Positions 9,233-16,648 are shown, numbered from the stretch's first letter. The stretch is DNA of 18,848 bases from Sphingomonadaceae bacterium (GCA_016742125.1 JACVCM010000060.1:1-18848); one strand, 5' to 3'. Notes: generated from the sequence alone by a model not told the origin. Made by a program: numbers and translations.

Positions 9233-10483
9233 ATGGCCGACCCTACCACTACGCGCGCGCCACAAGGAGCGACAGGCGTATTGGTATTGGCGTCCGGCGA
9301 GGTTATCTGGGGCAGGGGCTTTGGCGCAGAGGGGCAGGCGGTGGGGGAGGTTTGCTTCAACACCGCGATGACCGGCTATCAGGAGATCATGACCGATCCC
9401 AGCTACGCCGCGCAGATCATCAACTTCACCTTTCCGCATATCGGCAATGTCGGTGCGAACCCCGAGGATGTCGAGGCGCTAAACCCGCATGCGCTGGGCG
9501 CGATCGTGCGGCAAGATGTGACCGACCCGTCGAACTTCCGTGCCACCCAGCATTTCGATGCGTGGATGAAGGCGAACGGACGGATCGGGCTGTCGGGCGT
9601 CGATACGCGGGCGTTGACGCGGTTGATCCGTGAGCGCGGCGCGCCCAATGCGGTGATTGCGCATTCGGCGAGCGGTGATTTCGATGTGCCGGCGATGCTG
9701 GCGCGGGCGAAGGCCTGGGCGGGGCTTGAGGGCATGGATCTGGCCAAGGATGTGACGACGTTGCAGACCTATGGCTGGGATCAGGGGTTGTGGAAATTGG
9801 GTGAGGGCTATGCACTCCCCCTCCCGCTTGCAGGAGGGGCAAGGGGTGGGGCGAGCGAAGCGAGCTCTGCCGTCCCCGATACGTCGCTGCCCACCCCCAA
9901 CCCCTCCCGCACGCGGGAGGGGAGCAGGAAAGTTGTCGCCATCGACTATGGCATCAAGCACAACATCCTGCGCAATCTGGTCGATGCAGGCTGCGACGTC
10001 ACCGTGGTCAGTGCGACGGCGACGTTCGAGGAAATCATGGTGCACGCCCCCGACGGCCTGTTCCTGTCTAATGGCCCCGGCGACCCGGCGGCGACGGGGG
10101 AATATGCCGTGCCGGTCATCCAGCAATGGCTGGAGACAAAAAGGCCGCTGTTCGGCATCTGCCTCGGGCACCAGATGCTCGGGCTGGCGGTGGGCGCGCG
10201 GACGGAAAAGATGCACCAGGGCCACCGCGGCGCGAACCATCCCGTGAAGCGGCTTTCCGATGGCGCGGTCGAGATTACCAGCATGAACCACGGCTTTGCC
10301 GTCGATGCGGCGAGCTTGCCGGACAACGCGAAGCCAACGCACACCAGCCTGTTCGACGGCAGCAATTGCGGTTTTGAACTCACCAACCAGCCCGCATTCA
10401 GCGTGCAATATCACCCTGAGGCGTCGCCGGGGCCGCAGGACAGCCATTATCTGTTCGAGAAGTTTGCGGGGATGATGGGGTGA
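9233..10483 (+). CDS. carA: Carbamoyl-phosphate synthase small (glutaminase) subunit, with in-frame repeat insertion
   Basis: CarA hydrolyses glutamine and passes ammonia to CarB for carbamoyl phosphate, the precursor of pyrimidines and arginine. The 416-residue product has the N-terminal small-subunit domain (about 12-185; FNTAMTGYQEIMTDPSYA) and the class I glutamine amidotransferase domain (about 232-416). The nucleophile is C310 in FGICLGHQ, with H394 and E396 in YHPEASPGP. ATG 9233 has GAAGGAG 7 bases upstream. Residues about 195-231 (LPLPLAGGARGG, then PTPNPSRTREG) do not belong to the family: they are the translation of a palindromic dispersed repeat (9815-9927) lodged in the linker between the two domains. 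All catalytic residues are present, so the enzyme is probably active. The stop overlaps the GTG start of the next gene. Confidence 0.96.
   Translation: MADPTTTRAPQGATGVLVLASGEVIWGRGFGAEGQAVGEVCFNTAMTGYQEIMTDPSYAAQIINFTFPHIGNVGANPEDVEALNPHALGAIVRQDVTDPSNFRATQHFDAWMKANGRIGLSGVDTRALTRLIRERGAPNAVIAHSASGDFDVPAMLARAKAWAGLEGMDLAKDVTTLQTYGWDQGLWKLGEGYALPLPLAGGARGGASEASSAVPDTSLPTPNPSRTREGSRKVVAIDYGIKHNILRNLVDAGCDVTVVSATATFEEIMVHAPDGLFLSNGPGDPAATGEYAVPVIQQWLETKRPLFGICLGHQMLGLAVGARTEKMHQGHRGANHPVKRLSDGAVEITSMNHGFAVDAASLPDNAKPTHTSLFDGSNCGFELTNQPAFSVQYHPEASPGPQDSHYLFEKFAGMMG
9815..9927. repeat. Palindromic repeat inserted within the carA reading frame
   Basis: Imperfect inverted arms lie at about 9815-9851 and 9890-9927. 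Both contain CCCCTCCCGC paired with a GGGAGGGG-type partner, followed by a GGGGTGGG or CCCACCCC block. The right arm contains a perfect hairpin: CCCCTCCCGC and GCGGGAGGGG separated by AC (9901-9922). The centre is GCGAGCGAAGCGAGC. The sequence matches a repeat I recall as abundant between genes in sphingomonads. Here it is translated without a stop or frameshift. Confidence 0.85.
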
Positions 10484-11208
10484 GAAAGAAAACTCTCAAA
10501 TTCGGATTTGCGCTGTTTATAGCTTGCCAAGCGTCTCAGCTTGCCGCTCAAACTCCGCCAACAGATTTTGACTTTGCCAAGGCAAAAATTGGCGATTGGT
10601 CGGTCAAGGCAGAAACCGAGGTGTTGTGGAGCATTGATCAAGGCAAATTGCTTCCACGGGTGGAAAACGTAAACTGTTACGGTCAATCAGCCGATGCCGA
10701 CCTTAGTTTGAATTCTGCCATGCAATTAAATCTTTTCATACGGTTTCGAGGCCCGGGCGAGGACGGCGACATCGGTGAGATCACATTAATTGGCGATCAT
10801 CTGTGGCTGTATGTAGATGGAGAGCGATGGGAGTTTGCAAATATTGAGCGGCGTCCAAGCGCCCTTCTCAACGTCAGCTATCCCGTGAACAATGATAAAG
10901 ACCAAATCATAATTCCCGTTTGGCGAGGCTTTCAAGCCGTTAGAAAGACAACCAAAGATTCTTGGAAAAATTTCGATTTGATCCAAGACAAGTTGCTTTC
11001 GGCCAAGAAGCTGGCTTGGAGCTTCAAAAGCCGGGACTGGGCGGTCGTTAATCGAGAGCTGAACGAGTTGCCGAAAGGATGGGAAACCTCGCGTTACCCA
11101 ATTGATAACACGCATTGGCGTGCAGTGAACGAATGGTGCAGCAGGCAAATCGCATCTGACAGTGCTCGCACCTTACCAACAGACCTTTTGAAATACACCG
11201 AACAATAA
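10480..11208 (+). CDS. Predicted exported protein of unknown function, between carA and carB
   Basis: A 242-residue product that I do not recognise. The start GTG 10480 overlaps the carA stop (GTGA); no ATG lies in frame for a long way, and the N-terminus reads as a signal peptide: a positive RKK start, a hydrophobic core FGFALFIA and a likely cleavage site around residues 22-25 (QLAAQTPPT). The mature part contains few Cys residues (in NCYGQS and EWCSRQI), which could form one disulphide, plus many Trp and Tyr. There is no other membrane span. It should be periplasmic or secreted. Base composition differs from its neighbours: 10681-10740 has 24 G/C of 60, against 39 of 60 in carB at 12301-12360, which suggests recent acquisition. 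Its stop overlaps the ATG of the carB remnant (TAATG). It has no evident link to carbamoyl phosphate. Confidence 0.75.
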   Translation: MRKKTLKFGFALFIACQASQLAAQTPPTDFDFAKAKIGDWSVKAETEVLWSIDQGKLLPRVENVNCYGQSADADLSLNSAMQLNLFIRFRGPGEDGDIGEITLIGDHLWLYVDGERWEFANIERRPSALLNVSYPVNNDKDQIIIPVWRGFQAVRKTTKDSWKNFDLIQDKLLSAKKLAWSFKSRDWAVVNRELNELPKGWETSRYPIDNTHWRAVNEWCSRQIASDSARTLPTDLLKYTEQ

Positions 11209-11286
11209 TGCCCAAACGCACTAACATCTCCTACATCCTCATCATCGGTGCTGGCTCGATGATCATCGGGCAGGCGTGCGAGTTCG
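11208..11286 (+). repeat. Direct repeat copy 1 (carB 5' end) left of the vapBC module
   Basis: This is the left copy of a 79-base direct repeat. The right copy is the genuine carB start at 12036-12114. Between them lie vapBC and its promoter region (11287-12035, 749 bases). Similarity fades beyond 11286. Confidence 0.9.
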
Positions 11287-11327
11287 GTCATATGGGCGTC
11301 CGGTTGCTCAGGTCTCCCAGGGATTGA
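11208..11327 (+). pseudogene. Decayed duplicate of the carB 5' end
   Basis: The frame from ATG 11208 reads MPKRTNISYILIIGAGSMII, then GQACEF, then diverges and stops at 11325-11327. The first 79 bases (11208-11286) match the start of carB (12036-12114) at 72 of 79 positions by eye. Differences include changes at residues invariant in CarB: P17 to S in the GAGP(I)IIGQ nucleotide-binding loop, D6 to N, S9 to Y and I18 to M. It would encode at most 39 residues and lacks everything needed for activity, so it is a remnant. Its ATG overlaps the stop of the preceding gene as though carB once began here. The end of vapC lies inside its 3' part on the other strand. Confidence 0.9.
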
Positions 11328-11721
11328 TGATCGTGGCACCGGTCCTTTGCATATGGCCGCCGTTACGGGTGACTACCGGCATGTCAGCGGCAATGGCCTG
11401 TGCGCAGATTAGCAGGTCGAAATCGGGGATTGGCGTTCCAACTCCTGTCAGTTCGGCCTTCAATTTCCCCCAAACCGTTGCCGTCAGAAAATCCGGATAT
11501 AATATCCGGTCGGAAATTCTCAGGACGACATCGTTCCGGCTTTCCAGCAATCGTTGCGCGCGAACGGGTTCGGGCGCTTTGGCAATGCCATATTCGATTT
11601 CCGACAACACGATGGTCGAAAGATATAATCGGTGCTCGTTTTCCGAAAGAAAGGCGATGACGCCCGGATCCGGCCTGGGGCGGGTCAGCTCGCTCCAGAC
11701 ATTGGTGTCAATCAGCACCAA
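11308..11721 (-). CDS. vapC: VapC/FitB-type PIN-domain toxin
   Basis: A 137-residue PIN-domain ribonuclease, the toxin of a type II toxin-antitoxin pair. The acidic metal-binding residues are in place: D5 in LIDTNVWSE, E41/E43 in LSEIEYG, D100/D102 in IPDFDLLICAQA, with the usual TRN at 118-120 and the NPW ending. Such toxins cleave tRNA or rRNA. The start is TTG 11721 (GAGAG a few bases upstream) or GTG 11718; it overlaps the end of vapB by 14 bases, so the pair is coupled with the antitoxin first. The length is normal for the family, so it appears intact. Its 3' end overlaps the decayed carB copy on the opposite strand. It is most similar in plan to the FitB subgroup. Confidence 0.93.
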   Translation of the reverse strand: MVLIDTNVWSELTRPRPDPGVIAFLSENEHRLYLSTIVLSEIEYGIAKAPEPVRAQRLLESRNDVVLRISDRILYPDFLTATVWGKLKAELTGVGTPIPDFDLLICAQAIAADMPVVTRNGGHMQRTGATIINPWET

Positions 11722-11977
11722 AAATCTCTCGATCGGTGTCCACGGTGCGTTCCGGCAGCTCCAGGTTCGCGCCGTTTGCGGTTCGAACGAGATGATCGAT
11801 AAATTCCTTGCCGCTCATCGCCCGGATGCGGGCGGCGCGTTCATTGTCGGCATGGGTATAAGTTCGCTCGATAAGGGCCTTCAATTCTGCCTGCAACGAC
11901 CTGCCATTGGCGGCCGCCGCCAGGCGGGCGTTACGCTTTGCAGTGTCGTCTACATCGCGGATCATGATGTTACCCAT
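11708..11977 (-). CDS. vapB: VapB/FitA-type ribbon-helix-helix antitoxin
   Basis: An 89-residue antitoxin. The N-terminal ribbon-helix-helix DNA-binding domain (about 1-45; MGNIMIRDVDDTAKRNARLA, then GRSLQAELKALIERTY) should bind the operator, and the C-terminal tail (ELPERTVDTDREIFGAD) should wrap the VapC active site. I prefer ATG 11977 because GGGAG lies 7 bases upstream and FitA-like proteins begin there; an upstream in-frame codon at 12004 would fall inside the palindromic operator. The gene overlaps vapC by 14 bases. A perfect 17-base palindrome lies 13 bases upstream of the start, as expected for autoregulation by the VapBC complex. Confidence 0.93.
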   Translation of the reverse strand: MGNIMIRDVDDTAKRNARLAAAANGRSLQAELKALIERTYTHADNERAARIRAMSGKEFIDHLVRTANGANLELPERTVDTDREIFGAD

Positions 11978-11990
11978 CGCCAGTCTCCCA

Positions 11991-12027
11991 TGATTGCAAT
12001 GCAATCAATGTATGCAATGAAAGCATT
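11991..12027. promoter_or_regulatory. vapBC operator palindrome close to the carB start
   Basis: TGATTGCAATGCAATCA at 11991-12007 is a perfect palindrome around one central base. The motif ATGCAAT occurs at 11999 and again at 12012, a 13-base step, followed by an AGCATT half-site ending near 12027. Ribbon-helix-helix antitoxins bind such repeated short palindromes. The site is 13 bases from vapB and its first palindrome ends 28 bases before the carB ATG, so an occupied operator would cover carB's immediate upstream region. Confidence 0.65.
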
Positions 12028-12035
12028 CAGGTCAA

Positions 12036-12114
12036 ATGCCCAAACGCACTGACATCTCCTCCATCCTCATCATCGGCGCTGGCCCCATCATCATCGGGCA
12101 GGCTTGCGAGTTCG
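12036..12114 (+). repeat. Direct repeat copy 2 (intact carB start) right of the vapBC module
   Basis: This is the right copy of the 79-base direct repeat and forms the working 5' end of carB. It keeps all residues conserved in the family (GAGPIIIGQACEF), whereas the left copy at 11208-11286 has lost several. Confidence 0.9.
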
Positions 12115-15100
12115 ATTATTCGGGGACGCAGGCGTGCAAGGCGCTGCGGGAGGAGGGGTACAGAATCATCCTCGTCAACTCCAACCCCGCGACGATCATG
12201 ACCGATCCGGAAATGGCGGATGCGACCTATGTCGAGCCGATCACCCCCGAAATCGTCGCCAAGATCATCGAAAAGGAACGCCCCGACGCGGTATTGCCGA
12301 CGATGGGCGGGCAGACCGCGCTGAATACCGCACTGGCTTTGTTCAACGACGGCACGCTGGCGAAATATGGCGTCGAGATGATCGGCGCTGACGCAGAGGC
12401 CATCGACAAGGCCGAGGACCGGATCAAGTTCCGCAATGCGATGGACAAGATCGGGCTGGAATCTGCGCGCTCCGGCATCGCCCATTCGATGGACGAGGCG
12501 CTCGCCGTACTCGAACGCACCGGATTGCCCGCGATCATCCGCCCCAGCTTTACCATGGGCGGCACCGGCGGAGGAATCGCCTATAATCGCGACGAATTCG
12601 TGGCGATTGTCACCGGCGGGCTCGATGCCTCGCCGACCACCGAAGTCCTGATCGAGGAATCGCTGCTCGGTTGGAAAGAATATGAAATGGAGGTCGTGCG
12701 CGACCGCGCCGACAATGCCATCATCATCTGCTCGATCGAAAATGTTGACCCGATGGGCGTGCATACCGGCGATTCGATCACCGTCGCGCCTGCATTGACG
12801 CTGACCGACAAGGAATATCAGATCATGCGCAATGCGAGCATCGCTTGCCTGCGCGAAATCGGCGTTGAAACAGGGGGTTCGAACGTACAGTTCGCAGTCA
12901 ATCCGAAGGACGGGCGGCTTATTGTTATCGAAATGAACCCCCGCGTTTCGCGGAGCTCGGCGCTGGCGTCGAAGGCGACGGGCTTTCCCATCGCCAAGGT
13001 CGCGGCGAAGCTGGCGGTGGGTTATACGCTCGACGAGATCACCAACGACATCACCGGCGCGACGCCCGCTTCGTTCGAGCCGACGATCGATTATGTCGTC
13101 ACCAAAATCCCGCGTTTCGCCTTTGAAAAGTTCAAGGGCGCGGAGCCCCTGCTGCACACCGCGATGAAATCGGTGGGCGAGGTGATGGCTATCGGCCGCA
13201 ATATCCATGAGAGTATGCAAAAGGCGCTGCGTGGGCTGGAGACCGGGCTTTCCGGCTTCAATTATGTCGATGATCTGCGCGGGGCGTCCAAGGATGAGCT
13301 GGCGGCGCGGCTTTCGCAAGCAACCCCTGACCGGCTTCTGGTTGCGGCACAGGCCTTGCGCGAGGGGATGAGTGTATCCGAAGTCCACGCCATTGCGAAG
13401 TTTGATCCCTGGTTTCTGGAACGACTTGCCGAGATTGTCGCCGAAGAAAACAGGATCAAGGCCGAGGGCCTGCCCAACGGCCCCGAAGCGCTCCGCCGCC
13501 TGAAAGCCATGGGCTTTTCGGACAAAAGGCTCGCCTATCTGGCGCTCGAATCGATCAACGTTCGTCCGGGCATGGAAACCGCTGTGCGCCACGGCTCGGG
13601 CATTGCCATGCAGGCCGCTCGCGCGATTGCGGGCGCGGTGACAGAGGATGAGGTCCGCGCGTTGCGCCACAAATTGGGCGTGCGCCCGGTGTTCAAGCGC
13701 ATCGACACCTGCGCCGCCGAGTTCGAGGCGAAAACGCCCTATATGTATTCGACCTACGAGGCGCCGAGTTTCGGCACCCCCGAATGCGAGGCGCAGCCTT
13801 CGGAGCGCGAGAAAGTCGTGATCCTGGGCGGCGGCCCGAACCGGATCGGGCAGGGGATAGAGTTCGACTATTGCTGCGTCCACGCCTGCTTCGCGCTGGC
13901 GGACGCGGGTTATGAGACGATTATGGTCAACTGCAATCCGGAAACGGTTTCGACCGATTATGACACGTCGGACCGTCTCTATTTCGAGCCGCTAACCGCT
14001 GAAGATGTGCTCGAAATCCTCCATGTCGAGCAGCAGAAGGGCAAGCTCAAGGGCGTGATTGTCCAGTTTGGCGGGCAGACGCCACTCAACCTCGCGAAAG
14101 CTTTGGAAGCGGCGGGCATCCCGATTCTCGGCACTTCGCCCGATGCCATCGATCTTGCCGAAGACCGCGAGCGGTTCGCGGCTTTGGTCAACAAACTGAA
14201 GCTCAAACAGCCCGCTAACGGCATTGCGCGCAGCCGCGAAGAGGCGATCAAGGTCGCAGAGACCATCGGCTATCCGGTGCTCATGCGGCCCTCTTATGTC
14301 CTCGGCGGGCGGGCGATGGAGATTGTCGATACGCAGGCGCAGTTGGAAAACTACATCCAGACTGCGGTGATAGTCTCGGGCGACTCGCCTGTGCTCATCG
14401 ACAGCTACCTGCGCGATGCGATTGAGGTCGACGTCGATGCAATCTGCGATGGCGACGATGTTGTGGTCGCCGGAATTCTCCAGCATATCGAAGAGGCTGG
14501 CGTGCATTCGGGCGATAGTGCTTGCACCATCCCGCCCTATTCGCTGCCCGCCGATATCGTCGCCGAAATCCGCCGTCAGGCCGAATTGCTGGCGCGCAAC
14601 CTGCATGTGCGCGGGCTGATGAACGTGCAGTTTGCGGTCAAGGATGGCGAGGTCTATCTCATCGAGGTGAACCCGCGCGCCAGCCGCACTGTGCCTTTCG
14701 TCGCCAAGGCCATCGGCGCGCCGATCGCCAAGATTGCCGCGCGCGTCATGGCAGGTGAGAAGCTGAAGGATCTGCCACCGATCAACCTCGACATCGATTA
14801 TATCGCGGTCAAGGAGGCTGTGTTCCCCTTCGACCGCTTCCCCGGCGTCGACCCGGTGCTGTCGCCCGAAATGAAGTCCACCGGCGAAGTCATGGGCATC
14901 GACAAGGATTTCGCCACCGCCTTCGCCAAAAGCCAGATCGGTGCCCGGATGCCGCCGCCGATGGGCGGAAAGCTCTTCGTATCGGTCAAGGACAGCGACA
15001 AGCCGGTGATCGTGCCTGCGGTCAAACAGGCGATTGAATGCGGTTTCTCTGTCTGCGCGACCGGTGGAACGGCCGATTATCTGCTCGCCCAGGGTATTGA

Positions 15101-15356
15101 AGTCGAACGCGTCAACAAGGTTGCGCAGGGCCGTCCGCATATTGTCGACAAGATCAAGGATGGCGAAATCCAGCTGATCTTCAACACGACCGAGGGCTGG
15201 CAATCGTTGAAAGACAGCGAGGAAATCCGTCGTTCGGCGCTTGTGGGCAAAGTTTCCCAATATACGACTGCGGCGGGTAGCATCGCGGTGGCGCAGGCCA
15301 TCGCTGCGCTTCAACACGCAAAACTTGAAGTTCGCCCGCTTCAGGACTATTATTAG
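12036..15356 (+). CDS. carB: Carbamoyl-phosphate synthase large subunit
   Basis: CarB makes carbamoyl phosphate from bicarbonate, two ATP and the ammonia delivered by CarA. The product has 1106 residues, the normal length for alphaproteobacteria. Order: first ATP-grasp unit (about 1-400; GAGPIIIGQACEFDYSG, then IIRPSFTMGGTGGGIAYN near 167-184), the oligomerisation region (about 405-555), the second ATP-grasp unit (about 560-940; GGGPNRIGQGIEFDYCC, then MRPSYVLGGRAMEIV near 747), and the C-terminal MGS-like allosteric domain (from about 975; NKVAQGRPHIVDKIKDGE). ATG 12036 has AGG 4 bases upstream in TCAGGTCAA, a modest site. It is intact, but its first 79 bases also occur as a decayed copy at 11208. 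The vapBC island lies between it and carA, so cotranscription with carA is uncertain. It is followed by greA after 85 bases. Confidence 0.97.
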   Translation: MPKRTDISSILIIGAGPIIIGQACEFDYSGTQACKALREEGYRIILVNSNPATIMTDPEMADATYVEPITPEIVAKIIEKERPDAVLPTMGGQTALNTALALFNDGTLAKYGVEMIGADAEAIDKAEDRIKFRNAMDKIGLESARSGIAHSMDEALAVLERTGLPAIIRPSFTMGGTGGGIAYNRDEFVAIVTGGLDASPTTEVLIEESLLGWKEYEMEVVRDRADNAIIICSIENVDPMGVHTGDSITVAPALTLTDKEYQIMRNASIACLREIGVETGGSNVQFAVNPKDGRLIVIEMNPRVSRSSALASKATGFPIAKVAAKLAVGYTLDEITNDITGATPASFEPTIDYVVTKIPRFAFEKFKGAEPLLHTAMKSVGEVMAIGRNIHESMQKALRGLETGLSGFNYVDDLRGASKDELAARLSQATPDRLLVAAQALREGMSVSEVHAIAKFDPWFLERLAEIVAEENRIKAEGLPNGPEALRRLKAMGFSDKRLAYLALESINVRPGMETAVRHGSGIAMQAARAIAGAVTEDEVRALRHKLGVRPVFKRIDTCAAEFEAKTPYMYSTYEAPSFGTPECEAQPSEREKVVILGGGPNRIGQGIEFDYCCVHACFALADAGYETIMVNCNPETVSTDYDTSDRLYFEPLTAEDVLEILHVEQQKGKLKGVIVQFGGQTPLNLAKALEAAGIPILGTSPDAIDLAEDRERFAALVNKLKLKQPANGIARSREEAIKVAETIGYPVLMRPSYVLGGRAMEIVDTQAQLENYIQTAVIVSGDSPVLIDSYLRDAIEVDVDAICDGDDVVVAGILQHIEEAGVHSGDSACTIPPYSLPADIVAEIRRQAELLARNLHVRGLMNVQFAVKDGEVYLIEVNPRASRTVPFVAKAIGAPIAKIAARVMAGEKLKDLPPINLDIDYIAVKEAVFPFDRFPGVDPVLSPEMKSTGEVMGIDKDFATAFAKSQIGARMPPPMGGKLFVSVKDSDKPVIVPAVKQAIECGFSVCATGGTADYLLAQGIEVERVNKVAQGRPHIVDKIKDGEIQLIFNTTEGWQSLKDSEEIRRSALVGKVSQYTTAAGSIAVAQAIAALQHAKLEVRPLQDYY

Positions 15357-15393
15357 GACGAGCAGTATCTCCCCCACAATTGAAACTGCATCG

Positions 15394-15410
15394 CGGCGGG
15401 CTTCCCGCCG
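15394..15410 (+). terminator. Hairpin after carB, possible terminator or attenuator before greA
   Basis: CGGCGGG-CTT-CCCGCCG forms a 7-base GC stem with a 3-base loop, 38 bases after the carB stop. TTTTT follows about 9 bases later (15419-15423), and an outer AAACT/AGTTT pairing can extend the stem across an internal loop. The T-run is not immediately after the stem, so termination may be partial. GreA may then be both read through from carB and transcribed separately. Confidence 0.45.
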
Positions 15411-15441
15411 GAAGGAAGTTTTTGCTACGAAGGGCAGCCAT

Positions 15442-15918
15442 ATGGCGAGTTTTGAAAAATATCCGATGTTAGCCGAAGGCTATGAAAAGCTGCTGGCGGA
15501 TCTGAAACGGCTGCGCGATGAGCGTCCATTGATTGTCGATGCCATCGAAGAAGCACGTGCGCATGGCGACCTGTCAGAAAATGCGGAATATCATGCTGCC
15601 AAGGAGCGTCAGGGTCAGGTTGAGGCCGCCATTGCGGAGATCGAAGACAAGATCGGTCGCGCGCAGATAATCGATCCGACGACGCTCTCAGGCGACAAGA
15701 TCGTCTTCGGCGCGACCGTGACCTTGCTGGACGAGGATGACAAACCGGTTCGGTACCAGTTGGTCGGCGAAACCGAAGCCGACGCCAAGGCCGGACGAAT
15801 CTCGTACAATTCGCCTCTGGGTCGCGCTCTGATTGGCCGGGTGGTGGAGGACGAGGTCGAAGTTACCGTGCCGTCGGGTGACAAATATTACCTGGTCGAA
15901 AAAATCGAATTCGTCTGA
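15442..15918 (+). CDS. greA: Transcription elongation factor GreA
   Basis: A 158-residue GreA, the same length as in E. coli. It enters the secondary channel of RNA polymerase and stimulates cleavage of backtracked RNA. The N-terminal antiparallel coiled coil spans about 1-77, with the acidic tip residues D43 and E46 in AHGDLSENAEYHAAKERQG. The FKBP-like C-terminal domain follows (about 82-158), with the typical ISYNSPLGRALIG and GDKYYLVEKIEFV blocks. I chose ATG 15442 (MASFEKYPMLAEGYEKL), the family start, with AAGGG about 8 bases upstream; the frame is open upstream into carB but has no family sequence there. It is followed after 3 bases by the rhomboid gene. Confidence 0.96.
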   Translation: MASFEKYPMLAEGYEKLLADLKRLRDERPLIVDAIEEARAHGDLSENAEYHAAKERQGQVEAAIAEIEDKIGRAQIIDPTTLSGDKIVFGATVTLLDEDDKPVRYQLVGETEADAKAGRISYNSPLGRALIGRVVEDEVEVTVPSGDKYYLVEKIEFV

Positions 15919-15921
15919 CGA

Positions 15922-16584
15922 ATGAACTTCCCCCGCGGCCCTGTGACCAACGCACTGGTTGCTATCAATCTTGTGATCGCAGCGGTATTGCTGGTCCCGG
16001 TCTGGTGGCAATATTCTGTTGTTTCGGGCGGACTTTTTCCTGCGCGGTTGAGCGGTGACAGTTCGGCATTCGAAGGTATCGCTGTCCCCGTCCCGGCCTG
16101 GTTGACGCCAATAAGCGCCGCATTTCTGCACGGCGGTATCGCGCATGTTATATTGAATATGCTGATGCTGTTGCTGATTGGCAAAATGGTCGAGCGTGTA
16201 TTGGGAGGGGGGCTCTACCTCACATTGTATTTCGTTGGTGCCTACGCTGCAGCCATTACCGAATGGGGTGCGGCAATCATGCGCTGGCCGATGTCGCTAG
16301 ACATAATGGCTCCTGCAATCGGTGCGAGTGGCGCTATTTCTGCCATTATCGGTGCTTATGTTCTGCTGTTCCCCAACCGTCAGCCGAGGCCGTGGGGACC
16401 GGTTCCCGCACATGTTGCCCGCCCTCTGCATCTTACGATTGCATGGGCAGCGCTCAATCTGGCGTTGGGTTTTGTTGGTCCTGATCTGGGACTGACGATC
16501 GCAATATGGTCGCATATTGGTGGTTTCGTTGCCGGATTGGTGCTGGCCCGACCTATGCTATTGTGGCGGTATCGTAAGGCTTGA
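15922..16584 (+). CDS. Rhomboid-family intramembrane serine protease
   Basis: A 220-residue membrane protein with about six hydrophobic segments. It should cut transmembrane substrates within the inner membrane. The catalytic serine is S136 in IGASGAISA (helix 4) and the catalytic histidine is H198 in SHIGGFVAGL (helix 6). The helix 2 motif H70-GGIA-H75-VIL-N79 supplies the oxyanion-side residues. The compact core without extra domains is usual for bacterial rhomboids. ATG 15922 lies 3 bases after the greA stop, so translation is probably coupled to greA. It converges with the small stress operon; the 64-base gap between stops (16585-16648) shows no strong terminator hairpin to my reading. 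The substrate is unknown. Confidence 0.93.
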   Translation: MNFPRGPVTNALVAINLVIAAVLLVPVWWQYSVVSGGLFPARLSGDSSAFEGIAVPVPAWLTPISAAFLHGGIAHVILNMLMLLLIGKMVERVLGGGLYLTLYFVGAYAAAITEWGAAIMRWPMSLDIMAPAIGASGAISAIIGAYVLLFPNRQPRPWGPVPAHVARPLHLTIAWAALNLALGFVGPDLGLTIAIWSHIGGFVAGLVLARPMLLWRYRKA

Positions 16585-16648
16585 GATTCCATGCCACCGA
16601 CCTGTCGTCGCACCAGCAAACGTTAGGGCGACAAATTCTTGGTTCGAT

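Noticed and set aside
9479..10447. Antisense open frame of 322 codons opposite carA
   Set aside because: It covers the CarA glutaminase domain in reverse and has no family likeness.
11276..12052. Plus-strand open frame of 258 codons across vapBC
   Set aside because: It is the reverse of two well-defined toxin-antitoxin genes with intact motifs and proper ribosome sites.
12027..13883. Long antisense open frame of 618 codons opposite carB
   Set aside because: It is composed of Arg/Asp/His-rich low-complexity translation typical of the reverse frame of high-GC genes, has no motif, and lies opposite a clear CarB with all family motifs.
13992..15377. Antisense open frame of 461 codons opposite the 3' half of carB
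   Set aside because: Shadow frame caused by codon bias; no recognisable domain or ribosome site.
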